From Clostridiales bacterium UBA1758 (GTDB lineage Bacteria > Bacillota > Clostridia > Oscillospirales > UBA1758), in NCBI GenBank assembly GCA_002315595.1, contig DCHG01000058.1, positions 1-16,457 on the forward strand: a stretch of 16,457 nt of DNA. Direction: 5' to 3'. The notes under the pieces are model-generated. The model ran no database searches, was not told where the DNA came from, and saw nothing but the letters and a program-made list of their open reading frames with translations. Shown here in pieces: positions 1 through 7,261 of the stretch (positions within the stretch are counted from its first letter, which is position 1; each line of letters starts with the position of its first letter). The position numbers and the translations under genes were made by a program.

Positions 1-39
1 TCGATTTTCGGCTGTTTTCGGCGTTATTCTCGTGTTTTC

Positions 40-56
40 GAGAGTATTAAACTCTC
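40..56 (-). terminator. weak hairpin just downstream of the GMP synthase gene
   Basis: A perfect 6-bp stem, GAGAGT/ACTCTC, with a 5-nt loop lies 6 nt past the stop codon of the GMP synthase subunit. No U-tract follows it on the minus strand, so it may be an mRNA 3'-end hairpin rather than a full intrinsic terminator. The remaining bases 1-39 hold three TTTTCG motifs and no recognisable gene. Confidence 0.35.
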
Positions 57-62
57 AACTCC

Positions 63-1046
63 TTATTCCCACTCGATAGTTGCGGACGGTTTCGGGGTGA
101 TATCCCAAAGCACGCGGTTGACACCCTTGACTTCGGATGTGATACGGGCGACAATTTTCTGCATCATCTTGAAATCGAGTTCCGCGCATTCCGCGGTGAC
201 GGCGTCAACGGTATTGACGGCACGGATGACGACCGGCCAATCATAGGTACGCTTTCCGTCCGTAATACCGGTGGACTTGAAATCCGGGACAACGGTGAAA
301 TACTGCCAAACCTTGCCTTCAAGGCCGTTCTTGGCGAACTCTTCACGAAGAATTGCGTCGCTTTCACGGACGGCTTCCAAACGGTCACGGGTGATTGCAC
401 CGACGCAGCGGACGCCGAGTCCCGGTCCCGGGAACGGCTGGCGGTAGACCATACCGTCGGGAAGACCGAGTTCCTTACCGACAACGCGCACTTCGTCTTT
501 ATACAGAAGTTTCACCGGCTCAACAAGTTCGAAATTCAATTCCTTCGGCAGTCCACCGACATTGTGGTGGCTCTTGATGCCGTCAGATTCGAGAATATCC
601 GGGTAAATCGTGCCCTGAGCAAGAAAACTGATACCGTCGAGTTTCGCGGCTTCTTCTGCAAATACTTCAATGAATTCTGCGCCAATAATCTTACGCTTTC
701 TTTCCGGTTCATCAACACCGGCAAGTTTATCGAGGAAACGGTCAACCGCGTCAACATAGATCAGATTGGCGTTCATTTCATCGCGGAAAACCTTGATGAC
801 CTGTTCCGGCTCGCCTTTACGCAAAAGACCGTGGTTGACGTGGACACAAACGAGTTGCTGACCGACGGCTTTGATCAAAAGTGCGGCAACAACGGAGGAA
901 TCGACACCGCCGGAGAGGGCAAGAAGCACCTTCTTGTCACCGATCTGCGTACGGAGAGCCTTGATCTGTTCATCAATGAATGCTTTGGCAAGTTCGGGGG
1001 TATTGATACGTTTCATCGTATCAGGACGCTTGTTAGGATCGAACAT
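63..1046 (-). CDS. guaA: GMP synthase, ATP-pyrophosphatase subunit (no amidotransferase domain)
   Basis: This 327-residue protein corresponds to the C-terminal two thirds of GMP synthase, which adenylates XMP and aminates it to GMP in the cytoplasm. The PP-loop SGGVDSS is at residues 45-51. The conserved PFPGPGLGVR lid motif lies mid-protein and the terminal dimerisation tail ends KPSATIEWE. The class-I glutamine amidotransferase domain that normally precedes this in bacteria (full length usually a little over 500 residues) is absent. The enzyme must therefore use free ammonia or a separate glutaminase subunit, as in archaea; no candidate subunit lies in the window. The start at 1046 is chosen because AAGGAG (1054-1059) sits 7 nt upstream; the earlier ATGs at 1052 and 1064 are too close to it or precede it. 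It has its own promoter and is separated from the upstream gene by a terminator. Confidence 0.93.
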   Translation of the reverse strand: MFDPNKRPDTMKRINTPELAKAFIDEQIKALRTQIGDKKVLLALSGGVDSSVVAALLIKAVGQQLVCVHVNHGLLRKGEPEQVIKVFRDEMNANLIYVDAVDRFLDKLAGVDEPERKRKIIGAEFIEVFAEEAAKLDGISFLAQGTIYPDILESDGIKSHHNVGGLPKELNFELVEPVKLLYKDEVRVVGKELGLPDGMVYRQPFPGPGLGVRCVGAITRDRLEAVRESDAILREEFAKNGLEGKVWQYFTVVPDFKSTGITDGKRTYDWPVVIRAVNTVDAVTAECAELDFKMMQKIVARITSEVKGVNRVLWDITPKPSATIEWE

Positions 1047-1096
1047 TTTCATTCTCCTTATCAAAATAATCCGCGGCGAATGGGAAGAAAAACCAT

Positions 1097-1115
1097 GGCT
1101 TCGCCACGAAAAGCC
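1097..1115 (-). other. hairpin in the 5' leader of the GMP synthase mRNA
   Basis: GGCTT pairs with AAGCC, extended by a CG/CG pair after a 2-nt bulge. It lies a few bases after the predicted transcription start in a leader of roughly 75 nt. No U-tract follows, and the leader does not show a purine-riboswitch-like three-way junction. It may affect mRNA stability or simply be chance. Confidence 0.25.
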
Positions 1116-1130
1116 TTTATTATGCCAATT

Positions 1131-1159
1131 ATTATACCAAAAAGTTTCGCTTTACACAA
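1131..1159 (-). promoter_or_regulatory. sigma-A type promoter of the GMP synthase gene
   Basis: On the minus strand there is a -35 box TTGTGT (1154-1159), a 17-nt spacer and a perfect -10 box TATAAT (1131-1136). It sits between the upstream terminator and the start codon at 1046. Confidence 0.7.
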
Positions 1160-1163
1160 TCGG

Positions 1164-1205
1164 AAAAACAAACGAGTGTCCGCAAAAGCAGACACTCGTT
1201 TTTGT
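1164..1205 (-). terminator. intrinsic terminator of the CofE-like gene
   Basis: A perfect 10-bp stem AACGAGTGTC/GACACTCGTT (1171-1180 and 1191-1200) surrounds a 10-nt loop. On the minus strand it is followed by GTTTGTTTTT, and on the plus strand by TTTTTG, so it could work in both directions. It begins 12 nt beyond the stop codon of the CofE-like gene and isolates it from the GMP synthase promoter. Confidence 0.9.
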
Positions 1206-1211
1206 AAAAAA

Positions 1212-2408
1212 TTATAAATTGGTATAGTTGTCGAAATAGCCCTGAACGAGGACGATCGGGGTGCCTTTATCACCGGAGCCGCTGGTCAGGTCGCAAAGCG
1301 ATCCGATGAGGTCAGTCAACTGACGCGGGGTGGTACCCTCGCTCGCCATACGACCGACAAGGCTAGATCCATCCTTGGCTCGGATTTTGTCGCTGATGGC
1401 GTTACGCAACTCATCGCCGGAGAGTTTTGCAAACTCGTTATCGGCGAGGTATTTCAGTTTGAGTTCGTTCGGGGTGCCTCTGAGTCCTTCGGTATAAGCC
1501 GGAGAAACGCAGGGATCGGCAAGTTCCCAAATTTTACCCTGCGGATCCTTGAACGCGCCGTCACCGTAGATCATGACCTCGATGTTTTTGCCGGTGGCTT
1601 CGACAAGGAGTTTATGGGTGCGCTCAACGAATTCGGTGCAAAGACGCGGGAAGAGTTTGACACGGTTTTCGTCGGCCTTATTGGAGCCGAGAAGACCGAA
1701 TTTTTCATTAAAACCGCTACCGCCGACGGAAGCCGTCATAATATCGTCAAGACCGAGGACGACCTTGGCACCGGCGGCTTTCAACAGACGTTTGGAACGG
1801 GCGCGAGTGTGAATATCGCAGGTCAAAATATGATCGGCATACGGAAGAATGGCAACGGCACGGTTGGCGAAGATGATTTCCGCCTCTGCACCGGCATCTT
1901 CGATCAGTTTCTGATAGTAGGCAACATAGTCGACGCCGGTGAATTCATGCTTGTTTTCACCGAAAAGGCGACGATATTCCGCCAAAGAAAGAACATCGGT
2001 GTATGGATCGACGCCGGCTTCATCCAAACGGTCGAGTGAAACCAAGCAATTGCCGACTTCGTCGCTCGGATAACTGAGCATCAGGACGACCTTTTTGCAA
2101 CCCATGGCAATACCACGCAGGCAGATCGCAAAGCGGTTGCGGGAGAGGATCGGGAAAATAACGCCGACGGTTCCGCCGCCGAGTTTGGCACGGACATCGG
2201 AAGCAATATCGTCGATGGATGCGTAGTTGCCCTGCGCACGCGCAACGATGGATTCGGTCACGGATACAACATCACGGTCACGAAGTTCAAAATTCTCGCT
2301 CTGTGCGGCTTCGAGGATGCTGTTGCATACGATCTGCGGCAAATCATCACCTTCACGGATGATCGGGCAACGAATACCACGAGAGACTGTACCGACTTTT
2401 CTTTCCAT
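1212..2408 (-). CDS. CofE-like protein (coenzyme F420-0:L-glutamate ligase family)
   Basis: This 398-residue cytoplasmic protein resembles the CofE/FbiB N-terminal family, which adds gamma-linked glutamates to F420-0 using GTP. The N-terminal segment GIRCPIIREGDDLPQIV (residues 11-27) and the following RDRDVVSVTESIVARAQG match the family's pattern around the GDD motif. It is longer than archaeal CofE (about 250 residues), with an additional C-terminal part. Such long CofE-like proteins occur in many Firmicutes that are not known to make F420, so the true substrate is uncertain. No other F420 gene is present here. Translation starts at 2408 with a weak GGTGG site about 9 nt upstream. The gene has its own promoter and terminator and looks monocistronic. 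Confidence 0.82.
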   Translation of the reverse strand: MERKVGTVSRGIRCPIIREGDDLPQIVCNSILEAAQSENFELRDRDVVSVTESIVARAQGNYASIDDIASDVRAKLGGGTVGVIFPILSRNRFAICLRGIAMGCKKVVLMLSYPSDEVGNCLVSLDRLDEAGVDPYTDVLSLAEYRRLFGENKHEFTGVDYVAYYQKLIEDAGAEAEIIFANRAVAILPYADHILTCDIHTRARSKRLLKAAGAKVVLGLDDIMTASVGGSGFNEKFGLLGSNKADENRVKLFPRLCTEFVERTHKLLVEATGKNIEVMIYGDGAFKDPQGKIWELADPCVSPAYTEGLRGTPNELKLKYLADNEFAKLSGDELRNAISDKIRAKDGSSLVGRMASEGTTPRQLTDLIGSLCDLTSGSGDKGTPIVLVQGYFDNYTNL

Positions 2409-2463
2409 TTTAAAAGACCACCAATTTTTTGGATTTATACCCTAATTCCTTAGTGTACGTTTC

Positions 2464-2492
2464 ATTATATCACTTATTAAGCATTTTTTCAA
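2464..2492 (-). promoter_or_regulatory. promoter of the CofE-like gene
   Basis: The minus strand carries TTGAAA (2487-2492), a 17-nt spacer and TATAAT (2464-2469) in the context TGATATAATG. This near-consensus promoter lies 55 nt upstream of the start codon. Confidence 0.85.
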
Positions 2493-2520
2493 TATGGCAA
2501 AAAAGTACGAAATTATAACA

Positions 2521-2569
2521 AAACAACGGTACTTCTTTGGATATGCAACCCGAAAAAGCACCGTCGTTT
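2521..2569 (-). terminator. imperfect hairpin, possible terminator of the small membrane-anchored protein gene
   Basis: AAACAACGGT (2521-2530) pairs with ACCGTCGTTT (2560-2569) with a single mismatch, and the flanking CTTCTTT/AAAAAG segments extend it inward. On the minus strand the 3' arm runs into TTGTTTTGTT. It starts about 20 nt after the stop codon of the gene ending at 2590. Confidence 0.45.
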
Positions 2570-2589
2570 GATTGACTGACAAATCTGTT

Positions 2590-3108
2590 TTATTCTGCGT
2601 TCACGAGAAGAAGCGAACAACCGTCGCCGTCCGCCGCTTCAATTCCCGTATAGGAATTATATGAGCATTGGATGTAAATCTCCTGTCCCTCGGCAATCTC
2701 GACCTCACCTTCGCCGACAAGTGCCGCTTCGTTTGCCTGCGGCAGATAGCGGAGTGCGTCGTCAAACGGCTCATCGAGGACGAAAACCTTCCACTCGATG
2801 TCTTCATCGCCCTTTGCGACCAATTCGTAGGTGCCGGAAACCACGCAGGTGAATTCGGCAAAGCCGTAGCCTTCCCAGCAATCCTTCGCATCGACTTCAA
2901 AGCCGACCGGCTCCGTTTCTTCGCCGTTTTCCTCGGATGCTTCGGAATAATCGACCGTATCGATATCGGTATCCTGCGTTTCACCCGCCATATCGGGATC
3001 GATCGAAGGTTCAACTTCATTTTTTGCGAATTTCGTCCACGGCTTCCAAGCCAAAACGAGCGCGGTGCAAAGGATGGCCACGCCAATGGCGATCAACCAT
3101 TTTTTCAT
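2590..3108 (-). CDS. hypothetical membrane-anchored acidic protein
   Basis: I do not recognise a family for this 172-residue protein. The N-terminus is MKKW followed by a hydrophobic segment (about residues 4-21), then a short tryptophan/lysine stretch. This looks like an uncleaved signal anchor. There is no convincing lipobox; the cysteine in AILC is preceded by leucine. Residues of about 30-70 form a very acidic linker rich in Glu, Asp, Thr and Ser. The remaining 100 or so residues look beta-rich, with aromatic residues and three cysteines, and would face the outside. The start at 3108 is preferred because AAAGGA lies 9 nt upstream, whereas the ATGs at 3117 and 3126 abut or precede that site. 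It lies downstream of the flavoprotein operon and may be read through from it. Confidence 0.7.
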   Translation of the reverse strand: MKKWLIAIGVAILCTALVLAWKPWTKFAKNEVEPSIDPDMAGETQDTDIDTVDYSEASEENGEETEPVGFEVDAKDCWEGYGFAEFTCVVSGTYELVAKGDEDIEWKVFVLDEPFDDALRYLPQANEAALVGEGEVEIAEGQEIYIQCSYNSYTGIEAADGDGCSLLLVNAE

Positions 3109-3167
3109 CAAAATCATTCCTTTCATTGAAGTGCGGATTTGACGAAACTAATTCGGAAAAGTTCCCG

Positions 3168-3173
3168 ATTATA
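3168..3173 (-). promoter_or_regulatory. possible -10 box for the small membrane-anchored protein gene
   Basis: A perfect TATAAT lies between the flavoprotein stop codon and the start at 3108, but no acceptable -35 box is found 16-18 nt upstream. It may be a weak internal promoter or chance. Confidence 0.3.
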
Positions 3174-3178
3174 GTTCC

Positions 3179-5026
3179 CTATTGATCACATTCGCCCGCA
3201 CTGTACGCCGCCCACACGCGTTCAAACCAACCGTCCGCTTCGGGCATCGGACGAACCGGGCGTGATACGGTCACAAATTCAGCACCGTCATAGCGAAGCG
3301 TTTGGATGCGAGTTCGCATTTCGGTGATTTCGGGAGTTTCTTTGCCGTTTTGCATACAGACCGCACCTCCACGGCTTCCGCAGATCTTTGCCGAATTGAG
3401 CATAGCGTGGCAGTATGCCGCACGGCAGGCGCACATATTGTAGGCGGTGACGGCGGCGGAAAGCGTCGAACGTTCCGCCCGTACCTTTTCAAACCATGTC
3501 TTGAATTCGCCGTCGAGTTTTCGGCAAAGTTCTTCCATTTTTTCGGTTTCACGAAGTTGGGATGCATCATTGCTCATCGAGCGAGCCTCGTCCGCGTCGA
3601 TTTCGGCGTAATTTTCTCCGTTCTTTTGAATCATCACGCCGTATTTTCGTTCGGCTTCCGCCGCGGAAAACAGACAAAACGCCTCATCGGATGCAAAACA
3701 TTGCTTGGCGGCAATATTGCGTGCGGCACGCATTGAGCCGACCTGCCCGGAATTCAGTGCCGAGCCTCCCGGGCGGCGCAATCCATGCGTTCCCGCCGCT
3801 TCGCCGACAATGTAAAGGTTCTCGGTGTTGACGCTTTTCCAAAATACATCGACTGCCGCACCGCCGTTGTTATGTTGCGCGCAAACGGCAATGTCGAGAA
3901 GTTCGTTTGCGATGTCAATTCCGTGCGAACGGTAAAGTTCGATCGCCTTCGGATTCATCGCTATCAAACGCGCAAACGGCGAGTCAAAGATCAGACCGCC
4001 GGAATTTTTGATATAATTTCTCGCCTCATCCGTGAGGATCCCGAAGGCTTCATCGAGTCCCGACGGGTTGTGCGTAAAATCGAGGGCGACCTGCCCGCCT
4101 GCTTCACATTCACGGTGGACAAGAACGTCGATCAAGGACGATCCGTTCACTTTTGCGGAATCAAAAGGCCACTGATACCCCTTTAAAAAGGTGTATTCGA
4201 TAATTTTTTCGTCGGATAAAGAGTCCCGCAAGAATTCGCGTGTCACGCCGTTTCGGGTGGAAACATAGCGTGGCAGGCACTGCTGATAGGTGCCCGACAA
4301 ATTCCAACGAAACTTCGTCGACGCAAGACCGTACTGCCATTCGGCAAGATTTTGCATTTCAACGCCTGCACGGATCATCGCACCCGTTGCGCCGTTTTGG
4401 CTTTCGGGATAGACCGAACGCGCATACATTCCCGCAGGAGCCCCCGTCGCCATGACGGTATTGCCCGCAGAAAATGCGGCAAATCCACCCTCTTTGTTGA
4501 CGGCGGTAATGCCATGACATTCACCGTCGCGACAGATGAGATCCGCCACCGACCATCCGTCGTAGACCTTGATCCCCTTTTCGATGACGAGGTTGCCGAG
4601 GGCTTCCGCCATCTGTTTCGATGTCAGCGGGCCGACGCTGGTTGCACGGGTACGCGGATCGTGGTCGGTCTTGTAGCCCGGAAATTCGCCGTAGCGGTTA
4701 TAGGGAAACGGAACGCCCGCTTCAACCAAACGAAAAAAACACTGCACCGATCCCGCGGCTTCCGCAAGGGCGTTATCGCCGTCCGTGCATCCGCCGGAAA
4801 ACAGTGTTTCCGCCATGCTTTCGACGGAATCCGCCCTACCGCCCTGTAAGGACAGTTTGTAATAGGTCTGCTTATCCGAGCCTGCATTGCGACTTGTTCC
4901 GTTCAAAAAACCGTCCGTGACGATCGCAACATCCTTGACACCGTAATCATATAAACGGAGTGCGGCATTGAGTCCAGCGGCTCCGCTTCCGACGACAATG
5001 GCGGCGTGAGAGTAAACGACCGCCAT
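3179..5026 (-). CDS. FAD-binding oxidoreductase, fumarate reductase/aspartate oxidase flavoprotein type
   Basis: This 615-residue flavoprotein belongs to the superfamily of fumarate reductase/succinate dehydrogenase flavoprotein subunits and L-aspartate oxidase. The dinucleotide-binding GSGAAG is at residues 13-18. A HNNGG segment near 385-389 sits where family members have the substrate-binding histidine. IVGEAAGTHG followed by RRPGGSALNSGQVGS (about 407-431) forms the C-terminal FAD site. A helical C-terminal domain follows. No signal peptide is seen and no iron-sulfur or membrane-anchor subunit is adjacent, so it is probably a soluble cytoplasmic reductase or dehydrogenase of a small organic substrate. 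It is the last gene of a three-gene operon; its start lies 1 nt after the SDR stop, with AGGAG inside the SDR's final codons. The substrate is unknown. Confidence 0.85.
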   Translation of the reverse strand: MAVVYSHAAIVVGSGAAGLNAALRLYDYGVKDVAIVTDGFLNGTSRNAGSDKQTYYKLSLQGGRADSVESMAETLFSGGCTDGDNALAEAAGSVQCFFRLVEAGVPFPYNRYGEFPGYKTDHDPRTRATSVGPLTSKQMAEALGNLVIEKGIKVYDGWSVADLICRDGECHGITAVNKEGGFAAFSAGNTVMATGAPAGMYARSVYPESQNGATGAMIRAGVEMQNLAEWQYGLASTKFRWNLSGTYQQCLPRYVSTRNGVTREFLRDSLSDEKIIEYTFLKGYQWPFDSAKVNGSSLIDVLVHRECEAGGQVALDFTHNPSGLDEAFGILTDEARNYIKNSGGLIFDSPFARLIAMNPKAIELYRSHGIDIANELLDIAVCAQHNNGGAAVDVFWKSVNTENLYIVGEAAGTHGLRRPGGSALNSGQVGSMRAARNIAAKQCFASDEAFCLFSAAEAERKYGVMIQKNGENYAEIDADEARSMSNDASQLRETEKMEELCRKLDGEFKTWFEKVRAERSTLSAAVTAYNMCACRAAYCHAMLNSAKICGSRGGAVCMQNGKETPEITEMRTRIQTLRYDGAEFVTVSRPVRPMPEADGWFERVWAAYSAGECDQ

Positions 5027-5027
5027 C

Positions 5028-5792
5028 TTATAATCTCCTCAAATGGAAGCCGCCGTCGACATCAATGACCTGACCGGTCGAGAACGGCAGATATCCGAGT
5101 GCGATTGCGGCGACCGCGGAAGCAATGTCTTCCGGCTCGCCCCAACGTTTGATGGGCGTGACTCCGCCACCGATGAGATTGTCGTACTTTTCGGTGACGG
5201 TACTGGTCATATCCGTGCGGATAATGCCCGGACGGATCTCATACACATTGATCCCGTACTCGGCAAGGCGGTCGGCAAACAACATCGTCGCCATGGAAAC
5301 GCCCGCCTTTGAAATGCAGTATTCCCCACGGTTGGTCGACGAGGTATATGCCGACATTGAAGACACATTAACGATCATCGCGGGATTCTTTTGGGTGATC
5401 ATTTCCTTCGCCACCGCCTGCGTCAAAAAGAAACTTCCGCGCAGATTGATACCGAGAACGGTGTCAAAACTTTCCTCGGTCATATCGAGAAGATCGGCGC
5501 GTACCTTCGGCGCAACGCCCGCATTGTTGACGAGCAGGTCGATGGACGGCAGATTTTTCTTTGCATTTTCCACAAGTGCCTCACGGGCTTCACGGTCGGC
5601 AAGATTTCCCCCAGTGTAGTAAATTTTGCCGCCGCACTCATTTTCAACCTTGACAATATCGTCTTTCACGGCGTCCGCCGAACGGTGACCGAGTACCGCG
5701 ACCTCAAATCCTTCCCGAAGCAGACGCTTCGTGATACCGAGTCCGATCCCGCGCATACCGCCGGTGACGATCGCACCTTTTTTATCCATCAT
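5028..5792 (-). CDS. short-chain dehydrogenase/reductase (SDR)
   Basis: This classical SDR of 254 residues interconverts a carbonyl and an alcohol with NAD(P)H. It has the cofactor motif TGGMRGIG (10-17), the NNAG motif (89-92), a catalytic serine near 144-145 and YxxxK at Y158/K162. An arginine after the second strand (GHR, 35-37) is compatible with NADPH preference, but this is weak evidence. It is close to 3-oxoacyl-ACP reductases in sequence, yet the operon has no fatty-acid genes, so a catabolic or xenobiotic carbonyl is more likely. Two adjacent ATGs (5792 and 5789) both fit a GGAAG site at 5798-5802. It follows the OYE-family gene by 12 nt and precedes the flavoprotein by 1 nt. Confidence 0.9.
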   Translation of the reverse strand: MMDKKGAIVTGGMRGIGLGITKRLLREGFEVAVLGHRSADAVKDDIVKVENECGGKIYYTGGNLADREAREALVENAKKNLPSIDLLVNNAGVAPKVRADLLDMTEESFDTVLGINLRGSFFLTQAVAKEMITQKNPAMIVNVSSMSAYTSSTNRGEYCISKAGVSMATMLFADRLAEYGINVYEIRPGIIRTDMTSTVTEKYDNLIGGGVTPIKRWGEPEDIASAVAAIALGYLPFSTGQVIDVDGGFHLRRL

Positions 5793-5804
5793 GATAACTT
5801 CCTT

Positions 5805-7148
5805 TCACACGTGTTCCGCAACGCGCTTTTCATCAATGGGCGGTTTGCCTTCCCGTCCTGCGCGATAGATCGGCAGATAGGTCGCACTGTCGCGGACGAC
5901 ACAACCCGTGCAAACGCCGGAATCACGCATGATATGCGTGCATTTACTGCAACAGACACAGCATTTATTGCGATCCATTCCGCCCGCAAGAATATCCTTT
6001 GCGAAGTCGGGGTACGCAAACGACTGTCGTCCGAACCCGGCGAACGCGCAGTTGCCGTTTTCGATCAAAGCCGCCGCAACATTTGCGCCGTATTCGCGCA
6101 GCCAACTAAATCCGCTTGCGACGACCGGGACGCCCGGAACCGCCTTCTGTACCGCACTTGCCGCACGGTGCAGGTCATTTACGCCACGGAGTTGATGTTC
6201 GCTCGAACGATATCCGCCGCCGTCGTACGGACGGTTCATATGCGGTGTGAAATACGGATTTCCGCCCGTGATGTCGATGAGTTCCACGCCGTCTTCCCGA
6301 AGAAGCGGTGCAAGGCGTTCGATCTCGCCGAGGTCGACCTCGCCTTCGGCGGTCGATCCCCACCCGAACGGATATTTCATTCTGTCGTAGGCATTGATAC
6401 GCGTCGCAATGATGAGGTCTTCCGGCACTGCCGACTTAACGGCACGGATGACGGTACGCAAAAAACGCGTTCTGCCGTCAAAGTCCCCGCCGTATTTTCC
6501 CGGACGGTTCCATGAACCGAGAAGTTCGCTGATGAGGTATTTATGGCAGGCCTTGATGTCCACCCCGTCAAATCCTGCCTTTGCGGCGAGTACCGCGGAC
6601 TTGACATATAGACCGATGAGTTCGTCGAGTTCTTCATCCGTTATTATTCTGCCCGGATTGGTCGGCACGTCAAGGATGTCGTTGTGCCATGCCTTGATAG
6701 CGGCAGGTTTGCCTTCCGGCTTACTGTATCTGCCGGAGTGCGTGAGTTGCAAAATGACGACCGGCTCGGCATTTCCGCTATCCACCGCCCAGCGTTTGAT
6801 GTCACTGACGAGTTGCGTGTATGCCTCCAAATTGTCCTCGTTCAACATCAGTTGGCGCGGATTGGCGCGACCGTCGGCTTTGACGGCGCAGGCTTCCATC
6901 CAAATCAATCCCGCACCACCGCGTGCAAAGCGTTCATATCTGCGGCGGGTGAGATCCGACGGCGTGCCGTCAAATTCGCCGTCGCACCCCTCCATCGGAT
7001 TGAGTGCGATACGGTTTGGCACGGTTTTACCGTGAATGATCATCGGACGCGACAGCGGCGAAAGATCCTCCTGCACTGCGATCTCCACACACTGCGCCGC
7101 AATATCCGCTTTCAGTTCATCAAGCGTGCGATAATTGAAACGAACCAT
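5805..7148 (-). CDS. NADH:flavin oxidoreductase, Old Yellow Enzyme family with C-terminal Cys cluster
   Basis: This 447-residue flavoenzyme has an FMN-binding TIM barrel of the Old Yellow Enzyme/2,4-dienoyl-CoA reductase type, which reduces activated C=C bonds. The motif QLTHSGR is at 134-140 and GVDIKACHKYL at 195-205. After the barrel lies a cluster at Cys396, 397, 399, 400, 403, 413 and 416 that probably binds a [4Fe-4S] centre, as in 2,4-dienoyl-CoA reductase. The following FAD/NAD(P)-binding domains of that enzyme are missing: the protein ends about 30 residues after the cluster. Electrons may therefore come from another protein. The start at 7148 is set by AGGAG 7 nt upstream; an ATG at 7166 would place that site inside the coding region. 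It is the first gene of the OYE-SDR-flavoprotein operon. Confidence 0.88.
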   Translation of the reverse strand: MVRFNYRTLDELKADIAAQCVEIAVQEDLSPLSRPMIIHGKTVPNRIALNPMEGCDGEFDGTPSDLTRRRYERFARGGAGLIWMEACAVKADGRANPRQLMLNEDNLEAYTQLVSDIKRWAVDSGNAEPVVILQLTHSGRYSKPEGKPAAIKAWHNDILDVPTNPGRIITDEELDELIGLYVKSAVLAAKAGFDGVDIKACHKYLISELLGSWNRPGKYGGDFDGRTRFLRTVIRAVKSAVPEDLIIATRINAYDRMKYPFGWGSTAEGEVDLGEIERLAPLLREDGVELIDITGGNPYFTPHMNRPYDGGGYRSSEHQLRGVNDLHRAASAVQKAVPGVPVVASGFSWLREYGANVAAALIENGNCAFAGFGRQSFAYPDFAKDILAGGMDRNKCCVCCSKCTHIMRDSGVCTGCVVRDSATYLPIYRAGREGKPPIDEKRVAEHV

Positions 7149-7180
7149 TTGAAATCTCCTAACCAAAAATCTTTATTCAT

Positions 7181-7208
7181 ATTATATCACAAGACAAAAC
7201 ATTTTCAA
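7181..7208 (-). promoter_or_regulatory. promoter of the OYE-SDR-flavoprotein operon
   Basis: The minus strand has TTGAAA (7203-7208), a 16-nt spacer and TATAAT (7181-7186) in the context TGATATAATATG. It is divergent from the DUF2461 promoter, with only 6 bp between the two -35 boxes. Confidence 0.8.
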
Positions 7209-7214
7209 TATCAT

Positions 7215-7243
7215 TTGCAATCTCATTGCGTGGCGGTTATAAT
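7215..7243 (+). promoter_or_regulatory. promoter of the DUF2461 gene
   Basis: TTGCAA (7215-7220), a 17-nt spacer and TATAAT (7238-7243) lie 19 nt upstream of the start codon, giving a very short leader that carries the ribosome binding site. Confidence 0.82.
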
Positions 7244-7261
7244 TACCTCGGAGGGATCAAT

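Noticed and set aside
1..39. three TTTTCG motifs at the left edge
   Set aside because: The spacing is irregular and the copies are too short to call a repeat array; no gene or regulatory site could be supported.
1047..1130. possible purine riboswitch in the GMP synthase leader
   Set aside because: Only one short hairpin is present; the three-stem aptamer with conserved loop-loop contacts and a downstream terminator were not found.
564..1217. 217-codon open frame on the plus strand
   Set aside because: It is antisense to the GMP synthase subunit and crosses its promoter and the adjacent terminator; no homology is evident.
5391..6515. 374-codon open frame on the plus strand
   Set aside because: It is antisense to the SDR and OYE-family genes, has low-complexity arginine-rich content typical of a shadow frame, and has no ribosome binding site or recognisable domain.
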